Below, in pieces: positions 23,340-31,755 of a stretch of 38,603 bases of DNA. The stretch comes from a virus. Where the stretch lies: positions 1 through 38,603 of the IMG/VR virus record IMGVR_UViG_3300043548_000624; one strand, 5' to 3'. The notes below the pieces were generated by a model. It made no database searches and was not told the origin of the DNA. It saw nothing but the letters and a program-made list of their open reading frames with translations. Position numbers and translations under genes: made by a program. Position 1 is the first letter of the stretch; each line of letters opens with the position of its first letter.

Positions 23340-24374
23340 TCAGAATGTTCCAGCGTCAATGATGCAGTCCGTGATTTCGGTCGAGCCGTCACCCACAATG
23401 TTGCCATTGAAGGTCGCATTGCCAGAAGCCGAAACCGTGGTGAACGCGCCAGCCGCAGCAGTCGTGCCGCCGATCGCCATGCCATTGATCGTGCCGCCCG
23501 TGAGGGTAGCGCCGGAACTGGCCAGGGTGTTCAGGGTCGCGGTCGAGGAAGCTGTGAGCGTGGTGAACGCGCCAGCCGCAGCAGTCGTGCCGCCGATCGC
23601 CGTGCCATTAACCGTGCCGCCGGTGATGGCAACGCTGTTGGCATTCTGCGTGGACATGGTGCCGAGCCCTGCAAGAGTGGTCTCCGCAGTTGTGAGACGG
23701 GTCTTGAAGGCGCTGTCGATGTCCACCGTGTAGCCGGTGTCGGTGCTACCAGAAACGGAAATGTAGTTCGCCGTGCCTGCAACAGTGCTGTTGGTATTGT
23801 CGATCTTGTCGATTCCACCAGTGAGGTTGAAGACGAGGCCGTCTCCGCTATTGGCGAAGAACGAAGCTGCGGGAGCGAGAACGAAGTGTCCTGCCGTGCC
23901 TACTTTGTAGTAATCGCCCGCGTCCTTCTCGGTCAGCGAGGCAAGGTTAGTCGCCGCGCCAGAGTTTGCACCACCGTTGACAGTGCCAACATAGTTCAGC
24001 GCGCTCCCTAGGGCGTCGATGCGGAGACCAAGAGCGGTGTCTGCCGAGGCTCTCGTCGTCGCCTCAGTCGTGATGGCACCTTGAAGTGCAGTGACTTCGG
24101 TGTCGAGATCGGTTTTACGAACGACATCGGTCGTAGCACTTGGCGCGGTGGAGACGGTCGCCGAGGTGAAATTCTTTTTGCCGGTGACGCTCTGCTCGGA
24201 GCCTTTGTCCACGAACTCGCCCTTACCCGCAACGGGGATTGCGGAAGTGCCGTTGTGGATATAGACTTTTTCGTCAACGGAATTTATTGCGATTTGTCCC
24301 GCTTCCATGTCGGAAGGGGCTCCGGCTGCGCCAGTAAGGCGGCGGCGGACTACTTTGAGGTTGGGATTAGCCAT
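23340..24374 (-). CDS. Tail fibre protein with Gly/Thr/Ala-rich repeats, 344 aa
   Basis: The N-terminal module ([37 protein letters not shown]) resembles the start of the 102-aa fibre. A coiled-coil segment around residues 85-125 ([20 protein letters not shown]) follows. The C-terminal part has two copies of (V/I)NG(T/M)[14 protein letters not shown], a repetitive beta-helix style shaft. It ends in DAGTF, as does the collagen-like protein at 24425-24766. It heads an operon that continues through the lysis genes. No Shine-Dalgarno is seen before ATG 24374; a promoter motif is 11 to 33 bases upstream. Confidence 0.65.
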   Translation of the reverse strand: MANPNLKVVRRRLTGAAGAPSDMEAGQIAINSVDEKVYIHNGTSAIPVAGKGEFVDKGSEQSVTGKKNFTSATVSTAPSATTDVVRKTDLDTEVTALQGAITTEATTRASADTALGLRIDALGSALNYVGTVNGGANSGAATNLASLTEKDAGDYYKVGTAGHFVLAPAASFFANSGDGLVFNLTGGIDKIDNTNSTVAGTANYISVSGSTDTGYTVDIDSAFKTRLTTAETTLAGLGTMSTQNANSVAITGGTVNGTAIGGTTAAAGAFTTLTASSTATLNTLASSGATLTGGTINGMAIGGTTAAAGAFTTVSASGNATFNGNIVGDGSTEITDCIIDAGTF

Positions 24375-24384
24375 GTTTTAATTG

Positions 24385-24428
24385 GGTTGGGTTATGTGGT
24401 TATTACTGCTAGTTCTGGGAAAAGTCAA
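24385..24428 (-). promoter_or_regulatory. Promoter of fibre-lysis operon
   Basis: On the minus strand, TTGACT (24423-24428) is followed after 17 bases by TAATAA (24400-24405), then CCACATAACCC. The -35 hexamer contains the stop codon of the upstream gene. It is the best sigma70-like match of the family and shares a 15-base core with the 28290 promoter. Confidence 0.65.
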
Positions 24429-24766
24429 AAAGTTCCGGCATCAAAGTCCAAAGTGGAGGAGGCCACGCCGCTCTCCACAAAAACAAAGCCGGTGCCCGAA
24501 GGGGCAGGGCCTGGAGGCCCTGGATCGCCTGGTGCGCCGCTCGCCCCAGCGGGGCCTGCTGGGCCAACTGGACCGGCGGGGCCAGCCTCGCCTCGCTGCC
24601 CTTGGGGACCGGCTGGGCCTGCGGGTCCGGCGGGCCCTGGGGCCCCAGGGGGGCCTTGCGCCCCCGTAACCGGAATCGACCGCCACACCGCGCCGTTCCA
24701 CTGGTAGATGCGATCTACGAGTTGGACGGTATCGCCAAGTTGCGGGCTTGTGGGAAAAGTGAACAT
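24425..24766 (-). CDS. Collagen-like fibre protein, 113 aa
   Basis: Residues 1-35 form a small N-terminal module with [20 protein letters not shown], of a type seen in phage fibre proteins. About 16 Gly-X-Y triplets follow ([15 protein letters not shown]), which would form a collagen triple helix. A short beta tail ends LDFDAGTF. The C-terminal DAGTF is shared with the fibre just downstream. Start and previous stop are adjacent (TAAATG). Confidence 0.7.
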   Translation of the reverse strand: MFTFPTSPQLGDTVQLVDRIYQWNGAVWRSIPVTGAQGPPGAPGPAGPAGPAGPQGQRGEAGPAGPVGPAGPAGASGAPGDPGPPGPAPSGTGFVFVESGVASSTLDFDAGTF

Positions 24767-25174
24767 TTACTCGTTAATTCGCTCCCATGGCGGGGATGTT
24801 TGATCCCAAGACCACGCAGGAATTTGCTCCTGCGGAGAAGAAGGCCACACAACTTCTTCAGGCGTAGCAAAACTCGAAGGCAGATCGCGCAAGGCTTGAC
24901 GGTAAACGGTCCAAGCCTGCTTTTGTTCAGGGCTCAATGGTGCGTCGGCGAGTTGAGTCCAATCGCTTTTGGTAAGTTTAGCGTTCCGCTCAAAACGCAC
25001 TCTTTCCCATGTAGAAGGGGTTAATTTTTCTAACCAATACGGCAACCTTAACCATGCGTCATCTGGGCTGTCATAACTTTCGGGGATAGAATATATCAAA
25101 TCGTAAGTGTCGGGGTCTTTTAATTCCAAAAAGAATTTACCCTCAGATTGCTTAAAAATTGGCGTGTATTTCAT
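24767..25174 (-). CDS. Tail fibre assembly chaperone-like protein, 135 aa
   Basis: Residues 75-110 (NAKLTKSDWTQLADAPLSPE, then WTVYRQALRDLP) match the conserved sequence of phage tail fibre assembly proteins (R..LL..SDW.Q..D.P...R..W..YR..LR). The N-terminal half is an unrelated beta/alpha segment. Such chaperones help trimerise fibres. It lies between two fibre genes with 0- and 4-base gaps, consistent with that role. Confidence 0.65.
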   Translation of the reverse strand: MKYTPIFKQSEGKFFLELKDPDTYDLIYSIPESYDSPDDAWLRLPYWLEKLTPSTWERVRFERNAKLTKSDWTQLADAPLSPEQKQAWTVYRQALRDLPSSFATPEEVVWPSSPQEQIPAWSWDQTSPPWERINE

Positions 25175-25178
25175 ATAT

Positions 25179-25835
25179 TTAGCTTAATTTTTCAATCTCG
25201 ACATACCCCCCACCTCCGTAAACCGCGCTACCTGATACAGCAGCGTGTTCCAAAGCGAAAGTAGCGTTCGCTGCGGCTGTAAAAGTGCAACTTAGCTCCC
25301 CAGACCCATTGCAAGCAGTAAAAATAGACTGACCGCTCCCAATTCCAGCCCGAACAGCGACTAGGGTCCCCGCAGAAGGAGTTTTTTGAACGAACCTGAT
25401 TTCAGCAGTTCCACTTGCCATATAGCCAGTTAAGTAACTGTTACCATGTCCTATTACTGCCCTATAAGTTCCTGCTTGTAGTATTTGTATGTTTCCTCCG
25501 CTAGTAGATGCCCAAGAAGTATTATTTGAGCTTCCACCATATTCATACTGAAGTGCGTGAGCCCCAGAAATTCCGCTCCATCTGGCGACAGGGTTATTAG
25601 TGTTCATAGATAAATTAAAAGCAGATTTTGTGATTCTTTTTAATGTGGATGTTGAGGCTTCCCAAACCAGCAACTCATCCGCGTCAGCGAGGGTGGTTGC
25701 CGCAGTCATGGTATGAATCCCATCGGGATGCAACTCACTTGCCTTGCCGACCATTCTATTATTTGCGTCGCGCAAGACTAAAGTGTTAGCCACAGCGGAC
25801 GCGCTAAAATTTGGTTTAATGCTACTTAGGTTCAT
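25179..25835 (-). CDS. Tail fibre protein with C-terminal jelly-roll-like domain, 218 aa
   Basis: The N-terminus (MNLSSIKPNFSASAVANTLV) and the LADADELLVWEASTSTLKRI segment are fibre-type modules. From about residue 80 it is beta-rich with Ser/Gly/Asn (ISGAHALQYEYGGSSNNTSW, GTYRAVIGHGN), and it ends FALEHAAVSGSAVYGGGGYV and EIEKLS. This looks like a C1q/TNF-like trimeric tip, but the fold call is tentative. It overlaps the long collagen fibre by 4 bases (ATGA). Confidence 0.6.
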   Translation of the reverse strand: MNLSSIKPNFSASAVANTLVLRDANNRMVGKASELHPDGIHTMTAATTLADADELLVWEASTSTLKRITKSAFNLSMNTNNPVARWSGISGAHALQYEYGGSSNNTSWASTSGGNIQILQAGTYRAVIGHGNSYLTGYMASGTAEIRFVQKTPSAGTLVAVRAGIGSGQSIFTACNGSGELSCTFTAAANATFALEHAAVSGSAVYGGGGYVEIEKLS

Positions 25836-27526
25836 GTATAGACTCTCCAGGTTGTTCCTTCATATCGTAAGGTGATTTGTAATCCGGCGACATTGCACAC
25901 AAGGTCTTCAGCGAGCCCCTCGATGTTTTGCCCATTACGGGCAATCGTGAGATTGCGAGTTGCCCACTGGTTGTAATGGTCAGCAAAAACAATTTCAGTG
26001 AACGCAGCGGGGGAGGCTGGGAGGGTGATCGTAAACGCTGCCGCCGTGGTGTTGGCGCTGATCCGGTCGCCTGCGACTGCGGTGTAGGAAGTGGTCTTTG
26101 AAACCCACGGGGTTTGAAGGCGGGGGTCATTACCTTGGCAGAAACTCCCCGCAGTCGTTCCAAAAGCCCCTGCTTGGAGGACGCCGCTCGCGCCAGTAAT
26201 AATCGGTAAGCTCGCAGTCGTTCCGATCGCTCCTGCATTGGTAATGTTCCCATGCGCGTGGGAACTTGCCGCTGCTCCGAGATTAACCAACGCACCTGCC
26301 GCCGTGCTCGCCCCCGTGCCGCCGTTAAGAATTGCTACCGTTCCAGAAACATTCGTAGCGTTGCCGGTAACATTGCCCGTGAGATTCGCGGTGATTTGGT
26401 TTGCAGAAAAATTGCCGTTTGCATCCCGCGCCACGATTGCAAAAGCGGTGTTCGCGCTTGTCGCCGTGGTGGCGGAGTTGCTTACCTTATTCGCCGTTGA
26501 AATCGTCGCGAGCTTTGTGTCGGAAATGTTCGCTGCGGTATTGATGTCAGCATCGACAATCGAACCCGCCGTAATCGCCGTTGGGATCGAAATGTCCGCC
26601 GAGCCGTCGAAACTCTGCGCCGTCCCCGTGACATCGCCGGAGACATTGATCGTGCGGGCCGTGGCGAGTTTGGTCGCGGTGCCTGCGTTGCCGGATACGC
26701 CGCCAGTCACGCTCCCCGTGACATTGCCGGTGATATTCGCTGTGATCGTGCCTGCCGAAAAATTTCCACTGGCGTCACGCTGAACGAGTGTGCTGGCGAC
26801 ATTGGTGGTGCCGTAACCGACGGGCGTTCCCACAACACCGTTACTCACAACCACCGCACCGGTTCCCGCTGGCGCGGGGCCTGCGGGGCCTTGCGCTCCG
26901 GTGTCGCCTTTCGGTCCGCGGATTTGCCCGACATTTACCCAGCCCGATCCACTCCACACATACCCGTTGCCGTCGCTTTGGACGACATACAGATCGCCTT
27001 GGGTCTTGTTAGTGATTGCAGAAAGATCAGAATAAAAATTCACTGCGCCTTTGAGCACGACGCTTGCGCCGTCGTCGCCTTTCGGCCCCTGTATGCCCTG
27101 TGGCCCCTGGGGGCCGACTGCGCCGGTTTGCCCGACTGCGCCCCTAGGGATTGTAAAATCTAAAACCGCGGCTCCGCTTGTGCCTGCATTCGAGACCGAA
27201 ACACTCGTTCCAGGCTCACCAGTCGTGACGGTGCCAACAGCTACCGTGGCAGCAGGGCCTTGTTCGCCTTGGATTCCCTGGATGCCTTGGATTCCCTGGA
27301 TGCCTTGGATTCCCTGCTCCCCCTGGGGGCCGGTCGATCCGACGCCCACTTCCACCCAATACCCCGTGCCGCTGGCATCGAAGGTAAATACATACTCGCG
27401 AATCTCCAGCGTATTGACCCAGCGAGTGCCCTCAACAGGAAACGCAGGGGCCGTGTCAGAGTAAACGATCTCCCTAGGAGGAGCCGCATTAAACTGCGAG
27501 GTGATAGGGTTGAATAAAAATCTCAT
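25832..27526 (-). CDS. Long tail fibre with collagen-like stalk and beta-repeat shaft, 564 aa
   Basis: The order is as follows. The RFLFNPITSQF anchor is also found in the head-operon protein at 14433-14915. A short N-terminal domain (YSDTAPAFPVEGTRWVNTLE) precedes a collagen stalk with pure GIQ repeats near residues 75-95. A second collagen block (GPQGPQGIQGPKGDDGAS), a third with GPKGDTGAQGPAGPAP, and a long shaft of NLTGNVTGNATNVSG-type repeats follow. The C-terminal domain (TITLPASPAAF, AGLQITLRYEGTTWRVY) closely matches that of the protein at 8185-8778. It overlaps neighbours by 4 bases. Confidence 0.7.
   Translation of the reverse strand: MRFLFNPITSQFNAAPPREIVYSDTAPAFPVEGTRWVNTLEIREYVFTFDASGTGYWVEVGVGSTGPQGEQGIQGIQGIQGIQGIQGEQGPAATVAVGTVTTGEPGTSVSVSNAGTSGAAVLDFTIPRGAVGQTGAVGPQGPQGIQGPKGDDGASVVLKGAVNFYSDLSAITNKTQGDLYVVQSDGNGYVWSGSGWVNVGQIRGPKGDTGAQGPAGPAPAGTGAVVVSNGVVGTPVGYGTTNVASTLVQRDASGNFSAGTITANITGNVTGSVTGGVSGNAGTATKLATARTINVSGDVTGTAQSFDGSADISIPTAITAGSIVDADINTAANISDTKLATISTANKVSNSATTATSANTAFAIVARDANGNFSANQITANLTGNVTGNATNVSGTVAILNGGTGASTAAGALVNLGAAASSHAHGNITNAGAIGTTASLPIITGASGVLQAGAFGTTAGSFCQGNDPRLQTPWVSKTTSYTAVAGDRISANTTAAAFTITLPASPAAFTEIVFADHYNQWATRNLTIARNGQNIEGLAEDLVCNVAGLQITLRYEGTTWRVYT
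27271..27316. repeat. 18-bp tandem repeat encoding Gly-Ile-Gln triplets
   Basis: Two and a half copies of an 18-base unit (GGATTCCCTGGATGCCTT) lie in tandem within the collagen stalk of the long fibre, encoding repeated GIQ. It is prone to copy-number change and so to stalk-length variation. Confidence 0.85.
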
Positions 27527-28290
27527 CCTGGGATCACGGAAGTCAGGTTTCCGTTGAGGTCGTAAATCAAATTCACGGTCTTAACCACCGATCCACTGCG
27601 GGAAAACCTCGCTTGGGTGGGGCCGTAAGCACCATAATCCATCGCGATCGACACCCCGTTGGTCGGGTCAAAAGCCCCCACCGTTTCGACAGGGATGCGC
27701 CCGTTCACCGGATCGGGGAGCTTTGTCGTTAAAATGCTCTGCGTGTCGTCCGACTCGCTCTTTGCCTCTGTCTTAAAATCCGAAACCTTCGTGTAAAGAT
27801 TTTCAAGGATTACTTGGGTGGCATCGGACTCCGTCTTGGCTTCGGCCTTGAATGCCGTAAGAACCGTGTCGATCGACTCCAGACGCGGCTCGATGATGGC
27901 TTGAGTCTCGTCGAACTCTGCTTTGACCTCCTCTTTGAAAGCGGTCAGCAGCGTTTGTGTCTCGTTAAATTCGTTTTGAACGAGCGTCTGAGTCTCGTCC
28001 GACTCGTCCTTAATGAGCTTCCCGAGATCGACCCCGTCGTCGTAAAAAATCGAAAGTGCGTCGGTATTCCGGTGTGTGTCACAATCCTTATACGGCGGAA
28101 AAACAATGACCGTATTCCCGCCGGAGATCGAAATATCCCCATTCGGCTCAATCGCAAAATTGTGATAAACGAAACCAACCGTGGAATTAACCACCAGCAA
28201 CACCCGCTCCGGCGGCACCTCGATGCCCAGCATCGTGATCGTGCGCGTGGCGACATCGAAAAGTGTAGGGCCTTTGTATTGTTGCTTCAC
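27523..28290 (-). CDS. Coiled-coil fibre protein, 255 aa, paralogue 1
   Basis: The start is GTG (28288-28290), 10 bases after TAATAACCACATAACCC, with no Shine-Dalgarno. Residues 1-85 form a conserved head (FDVATRTITMLGIEVPPERV, YKDCDTHRNTDALSIFYDDG). Residues 90-190 are a coiled coil with six copies of (D/N)(E/A/D)TQ spaced by 10-30 residues. The C-terminal 60 residues are beta-rich (YGAYGPTQARFSRSGSVVKT). The next upstream gene is a full-length paralogue of the same length, so this is a gene duplication. Confidence 0.65.
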   Translation of the reverse strand: MKQQYKGPTLFDVATRTITMLGIEVPPERVLLVVNSTVGFVYHNFAIEPNGDISISGGNTVIVFPPYKDCDTHRNTDALSIFYDDGVDLGKLIKDESDETQTLVQNEFNETQTLLTAFKEEVKAEFDETQAIIEPRLESIDTVLTAFKAEAKTESDATQVILENLYTKVSDFKTEAKSESDDTQSILTTKLPDPVNGRIPVETVGAFDPTNGVSIAMDYGAYGPTQARFSRSGSVVKTVNLIYDLNGNLTSVIPG

Positions 28291-28301
28291 GGGTTATGTG
28301 G

Positions 28302-28329
28302 TTATTACATCAAACAAGCGAAAAATCAA
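28302..28329 (-). promoter_or_regulatory. Promoter of paralogue-1/long-fibre operon
   Basis: On the minus strand, TTGATT (28324-28329) is followed after 16 bases by TAATAA (28302-28307), then CCACATAACCC and GTG. The predicted transcript begins within a few bases of the GTG start. Confidence 0.6.
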
Positions 28330-29093
28330 GCGGAAACTAAAACCAAAGCCCCCCTCGCGTCATAAGTGAGATTGATCGTTTTAATAGGGGTGCCGCCTTG
28401 CGAAAACACAATCTGCGACGGGCCGTATCCCCCGGGGGTGAAATCAATCTCGACCCCATTTTCCGCAGAATACTTGGCGAGGGCGTCCAGCCCCAAAAAC
28501 CCGTTAATCAGCCCCGAGAGCTTGAGGTTCAAAAGCGTCTGCGTCGCATCCGACTCGCTTTTCGCTTCGGTCTTAAAACCATCCAAAACAGGACGCAGAG
28601 TATCGCTCAAAAAATTCTGCGTAGCATTGGACTCGGCCAAAGCCTCGGCTTGAAAGTCTGCAAGAGTAATGTCGATGGCCTCCAGCCGCGTCTCTAAAAC
28701 CGATTGGGTGTGGTCAATCTCGTCCTTGAACTCGTCCTTGAACGCAGAAACTAAAGTCTGCGTCTCGTCAAACTCGGCCTGCAACAACGCCTGCGTCTCG
28801 TCCGACTCGTCCTTAATCAACTGTCCAAGATCGACGCCATCGTCATAAAAAATCGACAACGCGTCGGAATCGCGATGCGTCTCGCAGTCCTTGTATTGCG
28901 GAAAAACAATCGTCGTGTCGCCGCCAGAGATCGTGACCTGCGCCGTCGGTTCGTGTTCGAGGTTGTGGTAAATAAACCCGACCGTCGAATTAACGATCAG
29001 TGCCAATCGCTCCTGGGGAACCTCAATACCCGCCAGCGTAATCGTGCGCGTGGCGAGGTCGAAGGTGTAAGGGCCGGTGTATTGCTGTTTCAC
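28326..29093 (-). CDS. Coiled-coil fibre protein, 255 aa, paralogue 2
   Basis: It is the same length as the downstream paralogue and similar throughout: FDLATRTITLAGIEVPQERL, YKDCETHRDSDALSIFYDDG, repeated (D/N)(E/A/H)TQ in the coiled coil, and YGPSQIVFSQGGTPIKTINL near the end. The GTG start (29091-29093) overlaps the stop of the collagen-like gene by 4 bases (GTGA). The two proteins may form heteromeric fibres, or this could be an older redundant copy. Confidence 0.65.
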   Translation of the reverse strand: MKQQYTGPYTFDLATRTITLAGIEVPQERLALIVNSTVGFIYHNLEHEPTAQVTISGGDTTIVFPQYKDCETHRDSDALSIFYDDGVDLGQLIKDESDETQALLQAEFDETQTLVSAFKDEFKDEIDHTQSVLETRLEAIDITLADFQAEALAESNATQNFLSDTLRPVLDGFKTEAKSESDATQTLLNLKLSGLINGFLGLDALAKYSAENGVEIDFTPGGYGPSQIVFSQGGTPIKTINLTYDARGALVLVSA

Positions 29094-29623
29094 ACGCCTC
29101 CAAGAGCGATGCTAAAAGCCATAACTGACCCTTTGCTAACCTCGCCCTGGGGGCCTTGCGGGCCGGTATAACCGCGGGGACCTGCGGGCCCGACTGCGCC
29201 GGTATCGCCTTTATTGCCCTGCACGCCCTGCAATCCGCGGGGGCCTTCGATGCCCTGGGGGCCTGGGTCGCCGCGCAAACCTTGAAAACCACGGGGGCCC
29301 ATCGCCCCAGCGGGGCCTGGTCCGCCAGACGGGCCGACGGGGCCGACGGGGCCCATAGGACCTTCCACGCCGCGGTCGCCTTTGTCGCCCTTTAACCCGC
29401 GCTCGCCCTGGGGACCGACAATGCTATCGCCTTTAGGACCTTGCAGCCCGCGGTCGCCCTTGTCGCCTTGCAAACCCTGAGGGCCGACAGGGCCGACGGG
29501 GCCGACGGGGCCAATCTGACCTTGCGCCCCAGCGGCTCCAGGGGCTCCGTTCAACCCAGGCAACCCGCGGGGCCCCTGGGGGCCAGTCAATCCCGAGCCA
29601 ATAATTTCGATAATCTCCGCCAT
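29090..29623 (-). CDS. Collagen-like fibre protein, 177 aa
   Basis: The preferred ATG is 29623 (MAEIIEIIGSGLTGPQGPRG); it is one base past the stop of the previous gene. Except for the first 10 and last 13 residues (SKGSVMAFSIALGGV) the protein is Gly-X-Y, about 50 triplets, many with charged GDKGDRG units. It should form a rigid trimeric collagen rod. A linear, low-complexity sequence makes length variation likely. The GTGA overlap couples it to the following fibre gene. Confidence 0.7.
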   Translation of the reverse strand: MAEIIEIIGSGLTGPQGPRGLPGLNGAPGAAGAQGQIGPVGPVGPVGPQGLQGDKGDRGLQGPKGDSIVGPQGERGLKGDKGDRGVEGPMGPVGPVGPSGGPGPAGAMGPRGFQGLRGDPGPQGIEGPRGLQGVQGNKGDTGAVGPAGPRGYTGPQGPQGEVSKGSVMAFSIALGGV

Positions 29624-29624
29624 A

Positions 29625-29966
29625 TCAGATCGTTGCCTCCGGCAGCACAACCACCGTGCCGCGAATAAGTTTGCGGACCACGCCGCCGGTCGTCAGTTCC
29701 AAATCGTAAACAAAATTTCCCACAGGGAGCGCCGCCGTTTCTTCAGGAGCCATCTCCAATGAGACCGTTCCCCCCGCGCCGCCCAACAAAATCCGGCTGT
29801 TCTCGGTGCTGAGTTCAAAACCAACCGCACCGCCGTAGCTCTTGCGGGCCTGCATCTTGGCCGTGTAACCCGTCAGGTTCATAACCTGCCCGTCCACCTT
29901 CCAGCGAAATTGCTTCTGAAAAGTGGAACCTTGCTCGATCGTCAAAGGGTATTCAACAGCTTCCAT
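29625..29966 (-). CDS. Fibre-associated beta-sandwich protein, 113 aa
   Basis: I choose ATG 29966 (MEAVEYPLTIEQGSTF), 10 bases after the TAATAA element. The pattern LTIEQGSTFQKQFRWKVDGQ, VMNLTGYTAKMQARKSYGG, VGNFVYDLELTTGGVVRKLI matches a family of small baseplate or fibre-linked phage proteins that occur before collagen-like fibre genes. A role in attaching fibres to the tail is inferred. It is the first gene after terminase and starts the fibre operon. Confidence 0.6.
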   Translation of the reverse strand: MEAVEYPLTIEQGSTFQKQFRWKVDGQVMNLTGYTAKMQARKSYGGAVGFELSTENSRILLGGAGGTVSLEMAPEETAALPVGNFVYDLELTTGGVVRKLIRGTVVVLPEATI

Positions 29967-29976
29967 GGTTGCAGAA

Positions 29977-30004
29977 TTATTACACCTAGGCGTCCAAAAG
30001 GCAA
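29977..30004 (-). promoter_or_regulatory. Promoter of first fibre operon, inside the end of terL
   Basis: On the minus strand, TTGCCT (29999-30004) is followed after 16 bases by TAATAA (29977-29982), preceded by GGTG. It ends 10 bases before ATG 29966, so the leader would be only a few bases. Confidence 0.55.
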
Positions 30005-31755
30005 GGCGAATTACGCTTGACATCGAAGCGCCCCATCATCTTGCGCCAAGGGCGGGCAACCCGCGATCCGCTCTCCTGGGGCGGTCGAAGGCCCATCCGC
30101 TCGCGCACCACCTCCAATAAAACAAACGCCGCGTCGGCGATGTCGGGGGAGCGCCCCATCCGCGCTTTCATGTCCGCTTTCGGCTCGACGCACAATTTCA
30201 TCCCGCCCGATTTGCGAGTCTCGAAATTGCGGGCCGTCATTTCCTGGGCGAGGTCGGGGCCAATGCCGCGCAGTTGCCCATTCTGTAAATACTCCTTGGC
30301 ACCGAACCAAAGCTCGGTGACGCGGTTCACATACTTGTCGTTGGCTTTCGTCGCATCGTAAGCCGAGAGAGACCGATCGCTCGGAGACCCGCCGAAATGC
30401 ACCCGAAGAAAATCATTGCTACCTAGAACGCGGGATAACGCATCGCAAAACGGCACGCCCCCGCCCGTCACATCGACTCCGAGGTGGTAAGACTGCACCC
30501 GCTCGCGCCGCAAAATTTCGGCGATCTTCGCCGCCACCTGAAAGGTGCGCGGCTCGTTCGAGGTCGCGTCGTCCTCGACAAAATGGAAGGTATCAAATGA
30601 TACCTGCTCTACCCCGTCTTTGTTCAAGCCATAGCTCCCAACGAACAGCACGCAGCGGTCTCCACCCGAAACAAACGAGGGATCAACGCCCGCGATCCGC
30701 GTCGTCGCGCCTTGCCAGACCGGCGGCTGATCCGCCTTGAACTTGATGATCTCGCTCTCCGAGTAGATCGCTTTGCTCACGCCCTGCGGGGGCCAGAAGC
30801 CGCGGTAGTCGCGCCAAAACATCGGTGAATCCTCGCCAAGGCGCTCCACCGCTTCCTCGATCTTTTCCCATTTTTGAATCGGCCAAAGATTTTCCTTCGC
30901 CAAATAATTCGGGTTCCGCATCGCGTCGAAGTGCAGGCAAACCCCACCCAGCTTGGTTTCCCAGCGATCGTCGTTCACCGTGATACTGCCCCATCCGTTT
31001 TGCGGCTCCGCGAATTTTCCGAAAGGATCGTAGTAAGAAACAGGGTTCGCCGCCGCGCAGATGTGGAGCACCGCGTTGTTCGCGAGGTTGCTCATCGCCG
31101 TGTCTAGGAGCGAGTGGGAAAGCTCCGACAACTCATCCGCTGCCAGAAAGACTCGCGGCGCTTTCATGCCTCGCATCTTGCCCGTCACCTCATTGGTCTT
31201 CTTCGCTTCGGCAGGGATGAGATACACGCCTGCCTGCTCCATGCGAACCTTGTCGCGCATCACATAGATCGCCGGAGTCGGCGTGTCCGTGAGCTTCGCA
31301 GGCGCGACAGGTGCAATCGCAGGCCAATAGCGGGCCACCGCACCCCAAACGCGCTTCTTGGAATCGCGAATTGAAGTCGAGGTCAGAAGCCCCAGCGTGT
31401 GATAAGGCGCGGCGAGCCAGTTGAGCAAAATCCAAACCGCCATGAAATCCGACTTGCCCGACGAACCGCAGCCCGCAAAGCCCACGAACTGCGAGTAGCA
31501 GCACTCATAGAGCATATCGTCGGCCCACGGATGCCAGATAAACGGCTCCGAGTTTTTCGAGAAAAACATCATTGCGGCCCGCTTGAAATTTTCCTCTCGC
31601 GGCGTGCCGTCTTTTGCTAATGCTCGGTAAGCGTGAAGCTCGATCGTCCAATCCGCGGTGCCCGGAGGATAAACATAGCCATAGCGAACAATGCTATTTT
31701 TTGGGACCGGTGTTTTGCCGTCATCGACAAAAATCCCAACTTTATTTTGAACCAT
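29986..31755 (-). CDS. terL: Large terminase subunit (TerL), 589 aa
   Basis: The motor domain has Walker A at FAGCGSSGKSD (about residue 95) and Walker B at RVFLAADELSEL (about 205), with the catalytic Glu after the Asp. The nuclease half has acidic clusters GVDPSFVSGGDRC (about 370), LGVDVTGGGVPF (about 440) and SPDIADAAFVL (about 550), as expected for the RNase H-like resolvase fold that cuts concatemers. The N-terminus is a small adaptor-like region. It is at the promoter-proximal end of the structural block, divergent from the integrase. No small terminase gene is found next to it. Confidence 0.85.
   Translation of the reverse strand: MVQNKVGIFVDDGKTPVPKNSIVRYGYVYPPGTADWTIELHAYRALAKDGTPREENFKRAAMMFFSKNSEPFIWHPWADDMLYECCYSQFVGFAGCGSSGKSDFMAVWILLNWLAAPYHTLGLLTSTSIRDSKKRVWGAVARYWPAIAPVAPAKLTDTPTPAIYVMRDKVRMEQAGVYLIPAEAKKTNEVTGKMRGMKAPRVFLAADELSELSHSLLDTAMSNLANNAVLHICAAANPVSYYDPFGKFAEPQNGWGSITVNDDRWETKLGGVCLHFDAMRNPNYLAKENLWPIQKWEKIEEAVERLGEDSPMFWRDYRGFWPPQGVSKAIYSESEIIKFKADQPPVWQGATTRIAGVDPSFVSGGDRCVLFVGSYGLNKDGVEQVSFDTFHFVEDDATSNEPRTFQVAAKIAEILRRERVQSYHLGVDVTGGGVPFCDALSRVLGSNDFLRVHFGGSPSDRSLSAYDATKANDKYVNRVTELWFGAKEYLQNGQLRGIGPDLAQEMTARNFETRKSGGMKLCVEPKADMKARMGRSPDIADAAFVLLEVVRERMGLRPPQESGSRVARPWRKMMGRFDVKRNSPCLLDA

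Noticed and set aside
27523-29093. Insertion sequence or transposon behind the fibre duplication
   Set aside because: No terminal inverted repeats, target duplications or transposase-like frames are visible at the borders.
29090-29623. Short repeated units suggestive of CRISPR
   Set aside because: Repeats are in-frame Gly-X-Y codons without equal spacers or palindromic repeats.
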